A stretch of 28,068 nucleotides of DNA from Rhodospirillum sp. UBA1311. Its GTDB lineage: Bacteria; Pseudomonadota; Alphaproteobacteria; Rhodospirillales; Rhodospirillaceae. Position numbers and translations under genes: made by a program. Position 1 is the stretch's first letter, and each line of letters opens with the position of its first letter. Shown one piece after another: positions 7,698 through 14,505 of the stretch. Under the pieces are notes generated by a model, which did no database searches, was not told the origin of the DNA, and worked only from the letters and a program-made list of their open reading frames with translations. The stretch covers positions 75,526-103,593 of the forward strand of contig DBTR01000077.1 in assembly GCA_002307145.1 (NCBI GenBank), given 5' to 3'.

Positions 7698-8684
7698 TCA
7701 GGCGCGCGCGCCCTGCCACATCGCCGGGTCGACGAGATGAGGCGGCTTCGCCCCCTGCAGTCCGGCGATCAGGTCGTCCACCGCCATCTCGACCATGCCG
7801 TCGCGGGTCTGGGCGGTGGCCGAGCCGATATGCGGCACCATCACCACGTTGGCCATGCCGATCAGGGGCGAGGTCGCCGCGAGCGGCTCGACCTCGAACA
7901 CGTCGAGCCCGGCGGCGCGGATCGTGCCATCCTCAAGCGCCGCGATCAGCGCCGCCTCGTCGACCACCTTGCCGCGCGAGGCGTTGATGAAGATCGCCGA
8001 GGGCTTCATCCGGGCGAACTCGGCCTTGCCGAACAACTTGTCGTTTTCCGGCCGGTAGGGCAGCAGCGGGCAGACGTAGTCCGCCTGGGCGAGCAGCTCG
8101 GCGACCGGCATGCTGACCGCGCCGAACTCGGCCTCGACCGCCGGAACCCGCTTGTGGTCGTCGTAGATGATCTTCATGCCGAAGCCATGGTGGGCGCGCT
8201 TCGCCACCGCCGCCGCGATCCGGCCCATGCCGATCAGGCCGAGGGTGCGATGGTGAACGTCGAGGCCGAACGCTTCCTCCTCGACGCTCTGCTTCCACTT
8301 GCCCGCGCGGATGAAGCCGTCGAGCTCGACGATCCGCCGCGAGGTGGCGAGAATCAGCGCCATCACCAGGTCCGCCACCGAATCCGTGAGAATATCCGGG
8401 GTGTGGGTGAGCATGATGCCGCGCTTCAGCAGGTAGGGAATGTCGAAGGCGTCGTAGCCCACCGAGATCGTCGAAGCGATTTCGAGGTTTTCCGCGCCGT
8501 CCAGCATCTTGGCGTCGAACTTCACGCTCGCGCCGATCATGCCGTGGGCGGTGCGGAGCGCTGCCTGGAACGCGGCGCGGTTCTCGGGCGTGACGCCGTC
8601 GAAGCAGGTCACCTCGAAGTGCTGCTGCAAACGCGCGACCAAGAGCGGCGGAACCCGCTTGTAGACGACCACCCGTTTTTTCAT
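7698..8684 (-). CDS. ghrB: GhrB-like 2-ketogluconate/glyoxylate/hydroxypyruvate reductase
   Basis: This is a 328-residue D-2-hydroxyacid dehydrogenase of the GhrB/TkrA branch, which reduces 2-ketogluconate, glyoxylate or hydroxypyruvate with NADPH. Stretches resembling GhrB include STISVGYDAFDI, LTHTPDILTDSVADLVMALI, DVHHRTLGLIGMGRI and PHIGSATAQTRDGM. The cofactor motif GMGRIA is at 152-157, and the catalytic residues are Arg237, Glu266 and His285. The ATG at 8684 has GGGAGG 7 nt upstream; a much longer open frame extends 5' but lacks homology. It is transcribed away from the KDG kinase gene and shares the 8685-9082 region with it. A role in sugar-acid metabolism is likely. The gene symbol rests on remembered similarity only. 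Confidence 0.87.
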   Translation of the reverse strand: MKKRVVVYKRVPPLLVARLQQHFEVTCFDGVTPENRAAFQAALRTAHGMIGASVKFDAKMLDGAENLEIASTISVGYDAFDIPYLLKRGIMLTHTPDILTDSVADLVMALILATSRRIVELDGFIRAGKWKQSVEEEAFGLDVHHRTLGLIGMGRIAAAVAKRAHHGFGMKIIYDDHKRVPAVEAEFGAVSMPVAELLAQADYVCPLLPYRPENDKLFGKAEFARMKPSAIFINASRGKVVDEAALIAALEDGTIRAAGLDVFEVEPLAATSPLIGMANVVMVPHIGSATAQTRDGMVEMAVDDLIAGLQGAKPPHLVDPAMWQGARA

Positions 8685-8834
8685 CACCCTGCCTCCCGAT
8701 CGGTTTGACGGTTTGGCCGAGTTTGCCCCGAAGCCGGCATTTCGTCCAGGCATCGCAATGCTTTCGTCAGAAGCGGCGGGAATTTCCATGAAACGATTGG
8801 AGATTTGGAGGCTTTCCGGGGCCGGACTCGACCC

Positions 8835-8863
8835 TGGACCGCCTCCGGGGACTGGGCTATAAT
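8835..8863 (+). promoter_or_regulatory. Predicted promoter of kdgK-kduI
   Basis: TGGACC (8835-8840, 4/6 to TTGACA), a 17-bp spacer and a perfect -10 box TATAAT (8858-8863). The palindrome at 8918-8936 lies about 50-65 bp downstream of the expected start, a place where a bound repressor would block elongation. Confidence 0.55.
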
Positions 8864-8917
8864 TTCGTCGCGATAAAATCGACATATCCGGACAGAGCTC
8901 TCTAGTTGCCAAACCGG

Positions 8918-8936
8918 TGTCCCACAGTGTGGAACA
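8918..8936. promoter_or_regulatory. Candidate IclR-type operator upstream of KDG kinase
   Basis: TGTCCCACAGTGTGGAACA is a 19-bp palindrome (9-bp arms around one central base) with a single mismatch from perfect symmetry. Its right half, TGTGGAACA, is identical to the complement of 14305-14313 in the dctP2 upstream region. The only obvious candidate regulator on the left side of the window is the IclR protein at 455-1288. Binding is inferred. Confidence 0.5.
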
Positions 8937-9082
8937 TTTGCCGTGACTTTCCCCTAGACTGTTCCCCGCCCGGGGAAGGGGAAGCTCCGGCCCCCACCGG
9001 GCCCGCACCTGGCGACCGAACCTGGGGGGACGCACACTGCGTGGCTCTGCGATCCGGATAGCATTTCCAACGGAGGCGGACT

Positions 9083-10051
9083 GTGCAACGTGAGCCCTTT
9101 ACCATCGCCATGATCGGCGAGTGCATGATCGAACTGCAAGAGCGCGCGGACGGCGCGATCTCCATGACGTTCGGCGGCGACACCTTCAACACCGCCGCCT
9201 ACATGGCCCGCCTCGGCGAAGACATGGGCTCGTTCGTCGAATACGTCAGCGCGGTCGGCGACGACCCCTACAGCGATTCGATGGTGGCGTTCTGGGAGGC
9301 CCAGGGGGTCGGCCACGCCCTCACCCTGCGCCGCCCGGGCAAGCGCCCCGGCCTCTACATCATCAAGCTCGAAGCCTCGGGCGAGCGCCACTTCTACTAT
9401 TGGCGCAGCGACGCGGCGGTGCGCGAAGCCTTCGAATGCGAAGGTTCGGACGCCCTCCTCGCCGCCCTCGACCGGTTCTCGGCGATCTACGTCTCGGGAA
9501 TCAGCATCGCGGTGTTGAAGCCGAAGAGCCGCGAGCGCCTGCTCGCCCGCCTCGCCGAACTCGCCGCGTCGGGCACGGCGATCCACTTCGACTGCAACTA
9601 TCGTCCGCTCCTGTGGGAAAACCGGGAAACCACCAAGCGCCTCTACGAGCAGCTGTTCGCGATCGCGACCACGATCGTCGTCACCGTCGAGGAGCTGGAG
9701 GTGGTCGGCACCGACGTGCCCGGCGCACCCGCCTACTTCGCCAAATATCCGAAAGCCGAAACCGTGATCAAGGACGGCCCGAAGCCCTGCACCCTGATCA
9801 TCGGCGGCAAGGTCGGCGTGGTCCCGGCGGAAGTCGTGGAGAAGGTGGTGGACACCACCGCCGCGGGGGATTCCTTCTCCGCCGCCTACATTCTCGGCCG
9901 CACCCTCGGCATCGCCCCCGAGGAAGCCGCACGGCGCGCCCACAAGACCGCCGCGGCGGTGGTTCGCCATCGCGGTGCGATCATCCCGCGCGAGGCCACC
10001 CCGAAAGTCTTCAGCACCGAGGAAACCCGGGCTGTGTCAGCCACGGCCTGA
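9083..10051 (+). CDS. kdgK: 2-keto-3-deoxygluconate kinase (PfkB/ribokinase family)
   Basis: It would phosphorylate KDG to KDPG with ATP, the step between KduD and KDPG aldolase. The 322-residue protein has PfkB features: GGDTFNTA near residue 31 for substrate binding, DCNYR (170-174) typical of KDG kinases, and the DTTAAGDSFSA signature (257-267) with catalytic base Asp263. The start is GTG, with GGAGG 6 nt upstream and no suitable ATG nearby; the first ATG-coded Met (residue 10) would cut off the beta strand. kduI follows after 33 bp, so the two form an operon. Other sugar kinases share the fold, but the KduI/KduD/Eda context makes KDG by far the best substrate. Confidence 0.9.
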   Translation: MQREPFTIAMIGECMIELQERADGAISMTFGGDTFNTAAYMARLGEDMGSFVEYVSAVGDDPYSDSMVAFWEAQGVGHALTLRRPGKRPGLYIIKLEASGERHFYYWRSDAAVREAFECEGSDALLAALDRFSAIYVSGISIAVLKPKSRERLLARLAELAASGTAIHFDCNYRPLLWENRETTKRLYEQLFAIATTIVVTVEELEVVGTDVPGAPAYFAKYPKAETVIKDGPKPCTLIIGGKVGVVPAEVVEKVVDTTAAGDSFSAAYILGRTLGIAPEEAARRAHKTAAAVVRHRGAIIPREATPKVFSTEETRAVSATA

Positions 10052-10084
10052 GACCCCATATCTTCGCGGAAGGAGATCGCAATC

Positions 10085-10918
10085 ATGCTCGACGTTCGCC
10101 ACCCCTCCCATCCGGAGGACGCAAAGCACTACACCACGGAGCGCCTGCGCAAGGAGTTCCTGATCCAGAACATTTTCGTTCCGGGCAAGATCAACCTCAC
10201 CTACAGCCATGTCGACCGTGTCGTCGCGGGCGGCGCGTGCCCGGCGGAGGCGCCCTTGGAGCTCGTCGCCTCCAACGACTTCGGCGCCGACACGTTCCTC
10301 GAACGCCGCGAGATGGGCGTCATCAACGTCGGCGGCCCGGGCATCCTCACCGTCGAGGGCGAGGCCCATGCGCTCGACAAGACCGACGGCTTCTACATCG
10401 GCATGGGCACCAAGACCGTTACCTTCGCCAGTAAGGACGCAAAAAAACCGGCGAAGTTCTACCTCGTCAGCTCGCCCGCGCATAAGACCTATCCCTCGAC
10501 CAAGATCCTGCGCAAGGATATCGAGCCGGTGCGCCTCGGCGGTCTCGAAAATTCCAACAAGCGCAGCATCTACAAGTACATCCAACCGGCGACGGTGAAG
10601 AGCTGCCAGTTGGTGATGGGAATGACCGCGCTCGAACCCGGCAATATGTGGAACTCGATGCCCTGCCACACCCACGCGCGCCGGATGGAGGTCTACTTCT
10701 ACTTCGACCTGCCGGAAGACGCGCGGGTGTTCCATCTGATGGGCGAGCCGACCGAAACCCGGCACATCCTGATGTCGAACGAAGAGGCGATCATCTCGCC
10801 GTCGTGGTCGATCCACTCCGGCGTCGGCACCCACAACTACACCTTCATCTGGGGCATGGCCGGCGAGAACCAGACCTTCGACGACATGGACCATGTCGCG
10901 ATGCAGGACCTCGCCTGA
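10085..10918 (+). CDS. kduI: 5-dehydro-4-deoxy-D-glucuronate isomerase (KduI)
   Basis: KduI converts 5-keto-4-deoxyuronate (DKI), formed spontaneously from unsaturated uronates, to 2,5-diketo-3-deoxygluconate, the substrate of KduD. The 277 residues match the usual length of about 278. The cupin metal site is intact: His195, His197 and Glu202 in CHTHARRMEVYFYF, and His244 in SPSWSIHSGVGT. The C-terminal stretch WGMAGENQTFDDMDHVA is highly characteristic. AAGGAG lies 9 nt before the ATG. It is the last gene of the kdgK-kduI operon and is followed by a strong terminator. This enzyme points specifically to catabolism of unsaturated uronates from pectin-like or glycosaminoglycan-like polymers. 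Confidence 0.96.
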   Translation: MLDVRHPSHPEDAKHYTTERLRKEFLIQNIFVPGKINLTYSHVDRVVAGGACPAEAPLELVASNDFGADTFLERREMGVINVGGPGILTVEGEAHALDKTDGFYIGMGTKTVTFASKDAKKPAKFYLVSSPAHKTYPSTKILRKDIEPVRLGGLENSNKRSIYKYIQPATVKSCQLVMGMTALEPGNMWNSMPCHTHARRMEVYFYFDLPEDARVFHLMGEPTETRHILMSNEEAIISPSWSIHSGVGTHNYTFIWGMAGENQTFDDMDHVAMQDLA

Positions 10919-10940
10919 CCCTTCGTCCCCGCAAAAACCA

Positions 10941-10976
10941 AAAGGGCGGAGCGCCGCAAGGCGCCCCGCCCTTTTT
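10941..10976. terminator. Bidirectional terminator between kduI and dctM2
   Basis: The arms 10941-10955 and 10960-10974 form a 15-bp stem with one A-C mismatch and a GCAA loop. T5 follows on the plus strand (10972-10976), and A-rich sequence on the other side gives a T-rich run on the minus strand. It serves the convergent kdgK-kduI and dctP2-dctQ2-dctM2 units. Confidence 0.85.
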
Positions 10977-10990
10977 CGTTGCAACCCGGC

Positions 10991-12301
10991 TCAGTTCATC
11001 AGGCCGGCCGCGCGCGGCAACCAGAGCGACAGCGCCGGAAGGTAGGTGACCGCCATCAGCACCACCACCAGGGCGGCGAAGTACGGCAGCAACGGCTTGA
11101 ACACGTCCTCGATCTTCAAGCCTGCGATCTTGCAGCCGGTGAACAGGATCGGCCCCACCGGCGGGGTGATCGTGCCGATGCTGAGGTTGAAGACCATGAT
11201 CACGCCGAAGTGGACGATGTCGACGCCGAGCGAGAGCGCGACCGGCAGGAAGATCGGCGCGAAGATCAGCACCGCGGGCGTCGGATCCATGACGCAACCG
11301 AGCATCAGCATGATCACGTTCATCATCAGGAGGATCGCGATCGGGCTGTGGGTGATGCCAAGCAGGGATTCGGCGATATAGCCCGGGATTTTCGCGTAGG
11401 CCATGATCCACGCCATGATCGAGGACACGCCGATCATGAAGATGATCATGCCGGTGGTCTTCGAGGCGTCGAGCAGGAAGCCCGGAATCTGCGAGATCTT
11501 GATGCTCCTGTAGACCAGCGACAGCGCCATCGCGTAGACCACCGCGATGCAGCTCGCTTCGGTGGGCGTGAACACTCCCGAGATGATCCCGCCGACGATG
11601 ATGAAGATTAGCAGCAGCGCCGGGATCGCCTCGACGAACACCCGAAGTTGCTCGCCCAGGCCCGGCAGGCGCTCGGAGCGGTAGCCCAACTTCTTGGCGA
11701 AGTAGTAGGCGACCACCATGCACGACAGTCCCCAGAGGATGCCGGGGATGTAGCCCGCCACGAACAGCGCCGCCACCGAGGTGCCGCCGCTCGCGAGGGA
11801 GTAGATGATGAAGATGTTGGACGGCGGGATCAGCATTCCCGACGGCGCAGAGGCGATGTTCGCCGCCGCCGAGAAGCTCGGCTTGTAGCCTTCCGCCTTT
11901 TCCTGCGGGCCGATCGCGCTCCCGATCGCCGCGGCGGCCGCGACGCCCGAGCCCGAGATCGCGCCGAACAGCATGTTGGCGACGACGTTGGTCTGCGCCA
12001 GCGCGCCCGGAATGAAGCCGATCAGCGACTTCGCGAAGTTGATCAGGCGCTGCGCGATGCCGCCGTTGTTCATCACCACGCCGGCGAGGACGAAGAACGG
12101 GATCGCCAGCAGCGAGAACGAGTTGATGCCGGTGAAGGTGCGCTGCGCGGCGGTGATCGCGACGCGGTCGAAGTTGAACACCGTGAGCATCGCGAGAACC
12201 GAGCCCACGCCCATGCTGACGCTGATCGGCACGCCGATGATGAGCAGCAGCGGGATCGAAAGGAACATGATCAGGCCGACGTCGGCCGCAATCTGCGACA
12301 T
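10991..12301 (-). CDS. dctM: TRAP transporter 2, large permease subunit (DctM)
   Basis: This 436-residue, strongly hydrophobic large subunit of a Na+-coupled TRAP transporter has motifs GAISGSGVAAAAAIGSAIG, IPPSNIFIIYSLASGG, FTPTEASCIAVVYA and IGTITPPVGPILFTGC. I chose the ATG at 12301 because GGGGAGG stands 9 nt upstream and the dctQ2 stop is 4 bp away; a longer upstream frame is the dctQ2 shadow. The gene ends 17 bp from the bidirectional terminator. Variation from DctM of set 1 (for example PPSNIF for PPSIPM) suggests a different substrate group. Being next to kduI, uptake of a uronate or unsaturated uronide is likely but unproven. Confidence 0.95.
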   Translation of the reverse strand: MSQIAADVGLIMFLSIPLLLIIGVPISVSMGVGSVLAMLTVFNFDRVAITAAQRTFTGINSFSLLAIPFFVLAGVVMNNGGIAQRLINFAKSLIGFIPGALAQTNVVANMLFGAISGSGVAAAAAIGSAIGPQEKAEGYKPSFSAAANIASAPSGMLIPPSNIFIIYSLASGGTSVAALFVAGYIPGILWGLSCMVVAYYFAKKLGYRSERLPGLGEQLRVFVEAIPALLLIFIIVGGIISGVFTPTEASCIAVVYAMALSLVYRSIKISQIPGFLLDASKTTGMIIFMIGVSSIMAWIMAYAKIPGYIAESLLGITHSPIAILLMMNVIMLMLGCVMDPTPAVLIFAPIFLPVALSLGVDIVHFGVIMVFNLSIGTITPPVGPILFTGCKIAGLKIEDVFKPLLPYFAALVVVLMAVTYLPALSLWLPRAAGLMN

Positions 12302-12305
12302 CGCT

Positions 12306-12821
12306 TCAGCCCTCCCCGCCGCTGGCGGACTTTCCGTCCGCGATGAATTTCTGAATATCCTCAAGGATATTGTGAATGCAGTAGAAGACCGTGAAGCCGC
12401 CGCAGATCGGCAGCGCCACATAGATCTGCCCGGTGGTGATGAACGGCATCGCGGCATTGGTCTGGAAGATCGTGCGGTTGACCGCATCCACCCCGCCGTA
12501 GAGCAGGATGCCCACCGCGAAGGCGAGGATCACCAGGCTCGACAGGATCTGGCAGGTCAGGTTCCACTTGCGCGGCAGCTTGTCGCAGACCACGCCGATA
12601 TTCATGTGTCCCCGCTCGCCGAAGAGCAGCGCCGTCGAGAACAGCACCAGCCACACGAACATGATCTTGGCGAGTTCCTCGGACTGCGCGCCGGGGCTGT
12701 TGAACAGGAAGCGCGCCACCACCTGCCACGTGACGGTCACGGTGAATCCCGCGCAAAGCACGATGCAGAACAGGGCGAGAATCCGGTCCGCCCAACCTTT
12801 TATCCGTTCCATGAACACCAT
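12306..12821 (-). CDS. dctQ: TRAP transporter 2, small permease subunit (DctQ)
   Basis: This DctQ-type membrane protein of 168-171 residues has four hydrophobic segments and the family-type stretch SEELAKIMFVWLVLFSTAL. Two starts are possible: ATG at 12821, with AAGGGCGG almost abutting it, and ATG at 12812 (MERIKGWADRI), which fits the family's length a little better. The RBS evidence is not decisive. It is 4 bp from dctM2, and 52 bp with a hairpin separate it from dctP2. Confidence 0.9.
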   Translation of the reverse strand: MVFMERIKGWADRILALFCIVLCAGFTVTVTWQVVARFLFNSPGAQSEELAKIMFVWLVLFSTALLFGERGHMNIGVVCDKLPRKWNLTCQILSSLVILAFAVGILLYGGVDAVNRTIFQTNAAMPFITTGQIYVALPICGGFTVFYCIHNILEDIQKFIADGKSASGGEG

Positions 12822-12839
12822 CCGCCCTTGACTGAAGGT

Positions 12840-12865
12840 CCCGGCGACGGCTCTCCGCCGCCGGG
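12840..12865 (-). terminator. Hairpin between dctP2 and dctQ2
   Basis: The arms 12840-12850 and 12855-12865 pair over 10 of 11 positions around a CTCT loop. On the minus strand no clear T run follows, so it may stabilise the dctP 3' end or reduce read-through rather than terminate fully. Confidence 0.55.
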
Positions 12866-12873
12866 TCTCGGAA

Positions 12874-13872
12874 TTACTGCATCTTCTGGATCTTGGCGTA
12901 GATCGCCTTGGTCACCGGCGAGGTGAGCTTTTCCTCGGTCAGCGGGGCGACGGCCTTCTTGAACGCGGCCACGTCGGCTTCGTTGAACTTGCCGCCCGCC
13001 TTTTCGGCATCGGCGCGGGACTTCGCCACCGCTTCTGCGAACAGCGTGTATTCGGCGTCGATCGCCTTGGCCAGTTCCTCGTCGAAGATCTTCTTCACGT
13101 CGGCCGGCAGGCCTTTGTAGAGCTTGGTGTTGATCACGAGGTAATCGGGCATCATCAGGTGGCGGGTGTAGGAATAGTACGGCGCAACTTCGACCTGCTT
13201 CAGGCTGGAGAACACGATTTCGTTGTTCTCGCCGCCATCAAGCACGCCGGTCTGGATCGCGGTGTAGACGTCGCCCTGGCCCATCGAGATGCCCGAGCCG
13301 CCCATCATGTTGAGCATCTTGATGTTGGTGTCGGACTGCATCACCCGGACCTTGAGGCCGGAGAGGTCGGAAGGCTCCTTCACCGGGCCCTTCTTCAAAT
13401 AGACGTTGCGCACGCCGCCGTGGAACGCGCCGAGAACCATGATCCCCTTGTCGGCGATCGAGTTGTAGAGCTCGCCGACGATCGCCGGGTCGTTCACCAC
13501 CTTCTTCTGCTGGTCGATGCTGGTGAACATGTAGGGCAGGTTGAACACCGCGAAATCGGGATTCCAGCTTTCGAGCAGCGAACCGGCGGTGATCGACATC
13601 GCGATCGTGCCGGTTTGCACCATCTCGACGGTTTCCTTCTGCGCGCCGAGGAGTTCGTTCGGGAACACCTCGATGCTGTAGGCGCCGTTGGTGCGGGCCT
13701 TGAGCGCTTCGCCCATCTTCTTCATCGCCTGGAACTGCGGATGGGTCTCGGGCTGGTTGAACGCGACTTCGAGCACCACCGGCTTCGGTGCGGCGAGGCT
13801 CGCCCCGCTGAAGCCGAAGACCAGCGGGAGCGCCATCGCTCCGGCGAAGGCGTACGCCATGGGTTTGTTCAT
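12874..13872 (-). CDS. dctP: TRAP transporter 2, periplasmic substrate-binding protein (DctP)
   Basis: This 332-residue DctP-family receptor has a signal peptide (residues 1-28, ending ASLAA) that sends it to the periplasm. Family marks are GGVRNVYL (R155) and LKVRVMQSD, with the expected carboxylate-binding Arg176. The otherwise common AFTELFTALQQGTVDG motif is replaced by MGQGDVYTAIQTGVLDGGENNE, so this receptor belongs to a different DctP branch from sets 1 and 3. ATG at 13872 has GGAGG 7 nt upstream. It is the first gene of its operon and is preceded by an unusually long region (13873-14402) with promoter and operator-like elements. Substrate is inferred to be a uronate or unsaturated uronide. 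Confidence 0.94.
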   Translation of the reverse strand: MNKPMAYAFAGAMALPLVFGFSGASLAAPKPVVLEVAFNQPETHPQFQAMKKMGEALKARTNGAYSIEVFPNELLGAQKETVEMVQTGTIAMSITAGSLLESWNPDFAVFNLPYMFTSIDQQKKVVNDPAIVGELYNSIADKGIMVLGAFHGGVRNVYLKKGPVKEPSDLSGLKVRVMQSDTNIKMLNMMGGSGISMGQGDVYTAIQTGVLDGGENNEIVFSSLKQVEVAPYYSYTRHLMMPDYLVINTKLYKGLPADVKKIFDEELAKAIDAEYTLFAEAVAKSRADAEKAGGKFNEADVAAFKKAVAPLTEEKLTSPVTKAIYAKIQKMQ

Positions 13873-14247
13873 GATCATTCCTCCTGTTTCCGCGTATTCG
13901 GATGTGTTGGACCGAAACCACCTCTGCCGTGGACGGAGTCTCGCTGCCCTGCGGCATTCCCCGAGACCCCGGAACCGATGTTTGCCGTCCCGCCACGAAG
14001 CGGCGAAACCGCCAAGGCCGTGTGACTGCCCCCTACCCAAGCATACGAAGGCCGGGCCAATCCGCCCTGACCGCAATTCCCCGCCGCACGCTTCGAGACG
14101 CCCCCGGAAAGGACCGGCGAATTCGCCGTGGATGCACACTTGCGGGTGTGCGGGCGAAGCCTCGCGCCAGTTCAGAATAGGACAAAACAGTCGTGGAAGC
14201 ACATGATCGCAAAGACAACTCTCGCGCCGGATTTCCTATGTTAAATC

Positions 14248-14277
14248 AATATACTATATATCCGTTGCGCATCGCAA
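14248..14277 (-). promoter_or_regulatory. Predicted promoter of dctP2-dctQ2-dctM2
   Basis: On the minus strand TTGCGA (14272-14277, 4/6) is followed by an 18-bp spacer and TATATT (14248-14253, 5/6), within the most AT-rich part of the region. The GTTCCAC elements at 14298-14334 lie just upstream of the -35 box. Confidence 0.55.
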
Positions 14278-14297
14278 TCGCTGACCGACTCAAATTC

Positions 14298-14334
14298 GGA
14301 ACCGTGTTCCACATTTTGAACCCTTGCGTTCCAC
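14298..14334. promoter_or_regulatory. Candidate IclR-type binding sites upstream of dctP2
   Basis: GGAAC-CGT-GTTCC (14298-14310) is a perfect inverted repeat. GTTCCAC occurs at 14306-14312 and again at 14328-14334, exactly 22 bp apart, about two helical turns. TGTTCCACA (14305-14313) equals a half-site of the palindrome at 8918-8936. The position upstream of the -35 box would suit an activator or a looping repressor. Function inferred. Confidence 0.5.
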
Positions 14335-14402
14335 GCCCTCCAAGACCACCGGAAGTCGCGATCCGCACAGGGAAAAGGATCGCGGCATGGGAGTGGACGA
14401 AA

Positions 14403-14425
14403 CCCACCCCGCCCGCCGGGGTGGG
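14403..14425 (-). terminator. Second terminator hairpin after acetyl-CoA synthetase
   Basis: The arms 14403-14410 and 14418-14425 (CCCACCCC/GGGGTGGG) are perfectly paired. On the minus strand only TT follows (14401-14402), then cgtcc. It lies directly behind the main terminator and may act as a backup. Confidence 0.5.
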
Positions 14426-14430
14426 AAACG

Positions 14431-14464
14431 AAAAAAGGACGATGACTGGAAATCGTCATCGTCC
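14431..14464 (-). terminator. Rho-independent terminator of acetyl-CoA synthetase
   Basis: The arms 14437-14445 and 14456-14464 (GGACGATGA/TCATCGTCC) pair perfectly. On the minus strand T6 follows at 14431-14436, about 40 bp after the acs stop codon. Confidence 0.85.
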
Positions 14465-14505
14465 CCTTGGTTGCGAAACTCGGTTTCCGCCGGATCGGGC
14501 CGGAG

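Larger units (their letters stand above)
8685..9082. other. Divergent control region between ghrB-like gene and KDG kinase
   Basis: This 398-bp region has no gene. It contains the plus-strand promoter at 8835-8863, the palindrome at 8918-8936 and a perfect 7-2-7 inverted repeat (8962-8977, TTCCCCG/CGGGGAA). From the predicted start near 8870 the KDG kinase leader would be about 210 nt, which is long. I found no convincing minus-strand promoter for the ghrB-like gene. Confidence 0.6.
13873..14402. other. Long untranslated region upstream of dctP2
   Basis: About 530 bp with no convincing gene: the open frames lack RBS, codon bias and homology. If the promoter at 14248-14277 is right, the dctP2 leader is about 370 nt. 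It contains a perfect 14-bp palindrome (14115-14128, CGGCGAATTCGCCG) and a locally AT-rich stretch at 14231-14262. I see no known riboswitch, but would not recognise all classes by eye. Confidence 0.6.

Noticed and set aside
10991..12487. An N-terminal extension of dctM2 to 12487
   Set aside because: It overlaps dctQ2 in another frame; the ATG at 12301 has a strong ribosome-binding site and starts the first membrane segment.
14115..14128. Perfect 14-bp palindrome CGGCGAATTCGCCG as an operator
   Set aside because: Only one copy was noticed and such GC-rich palindromes arise by chance; I mention it only within the leader description.
13875..14202. An N-terminal extension of dctP2 from an upstream start
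   Set aside because: It would bury the signal peptide behind about 110 unrelated residues; the ATG at 13872 has a good GGAGG site.
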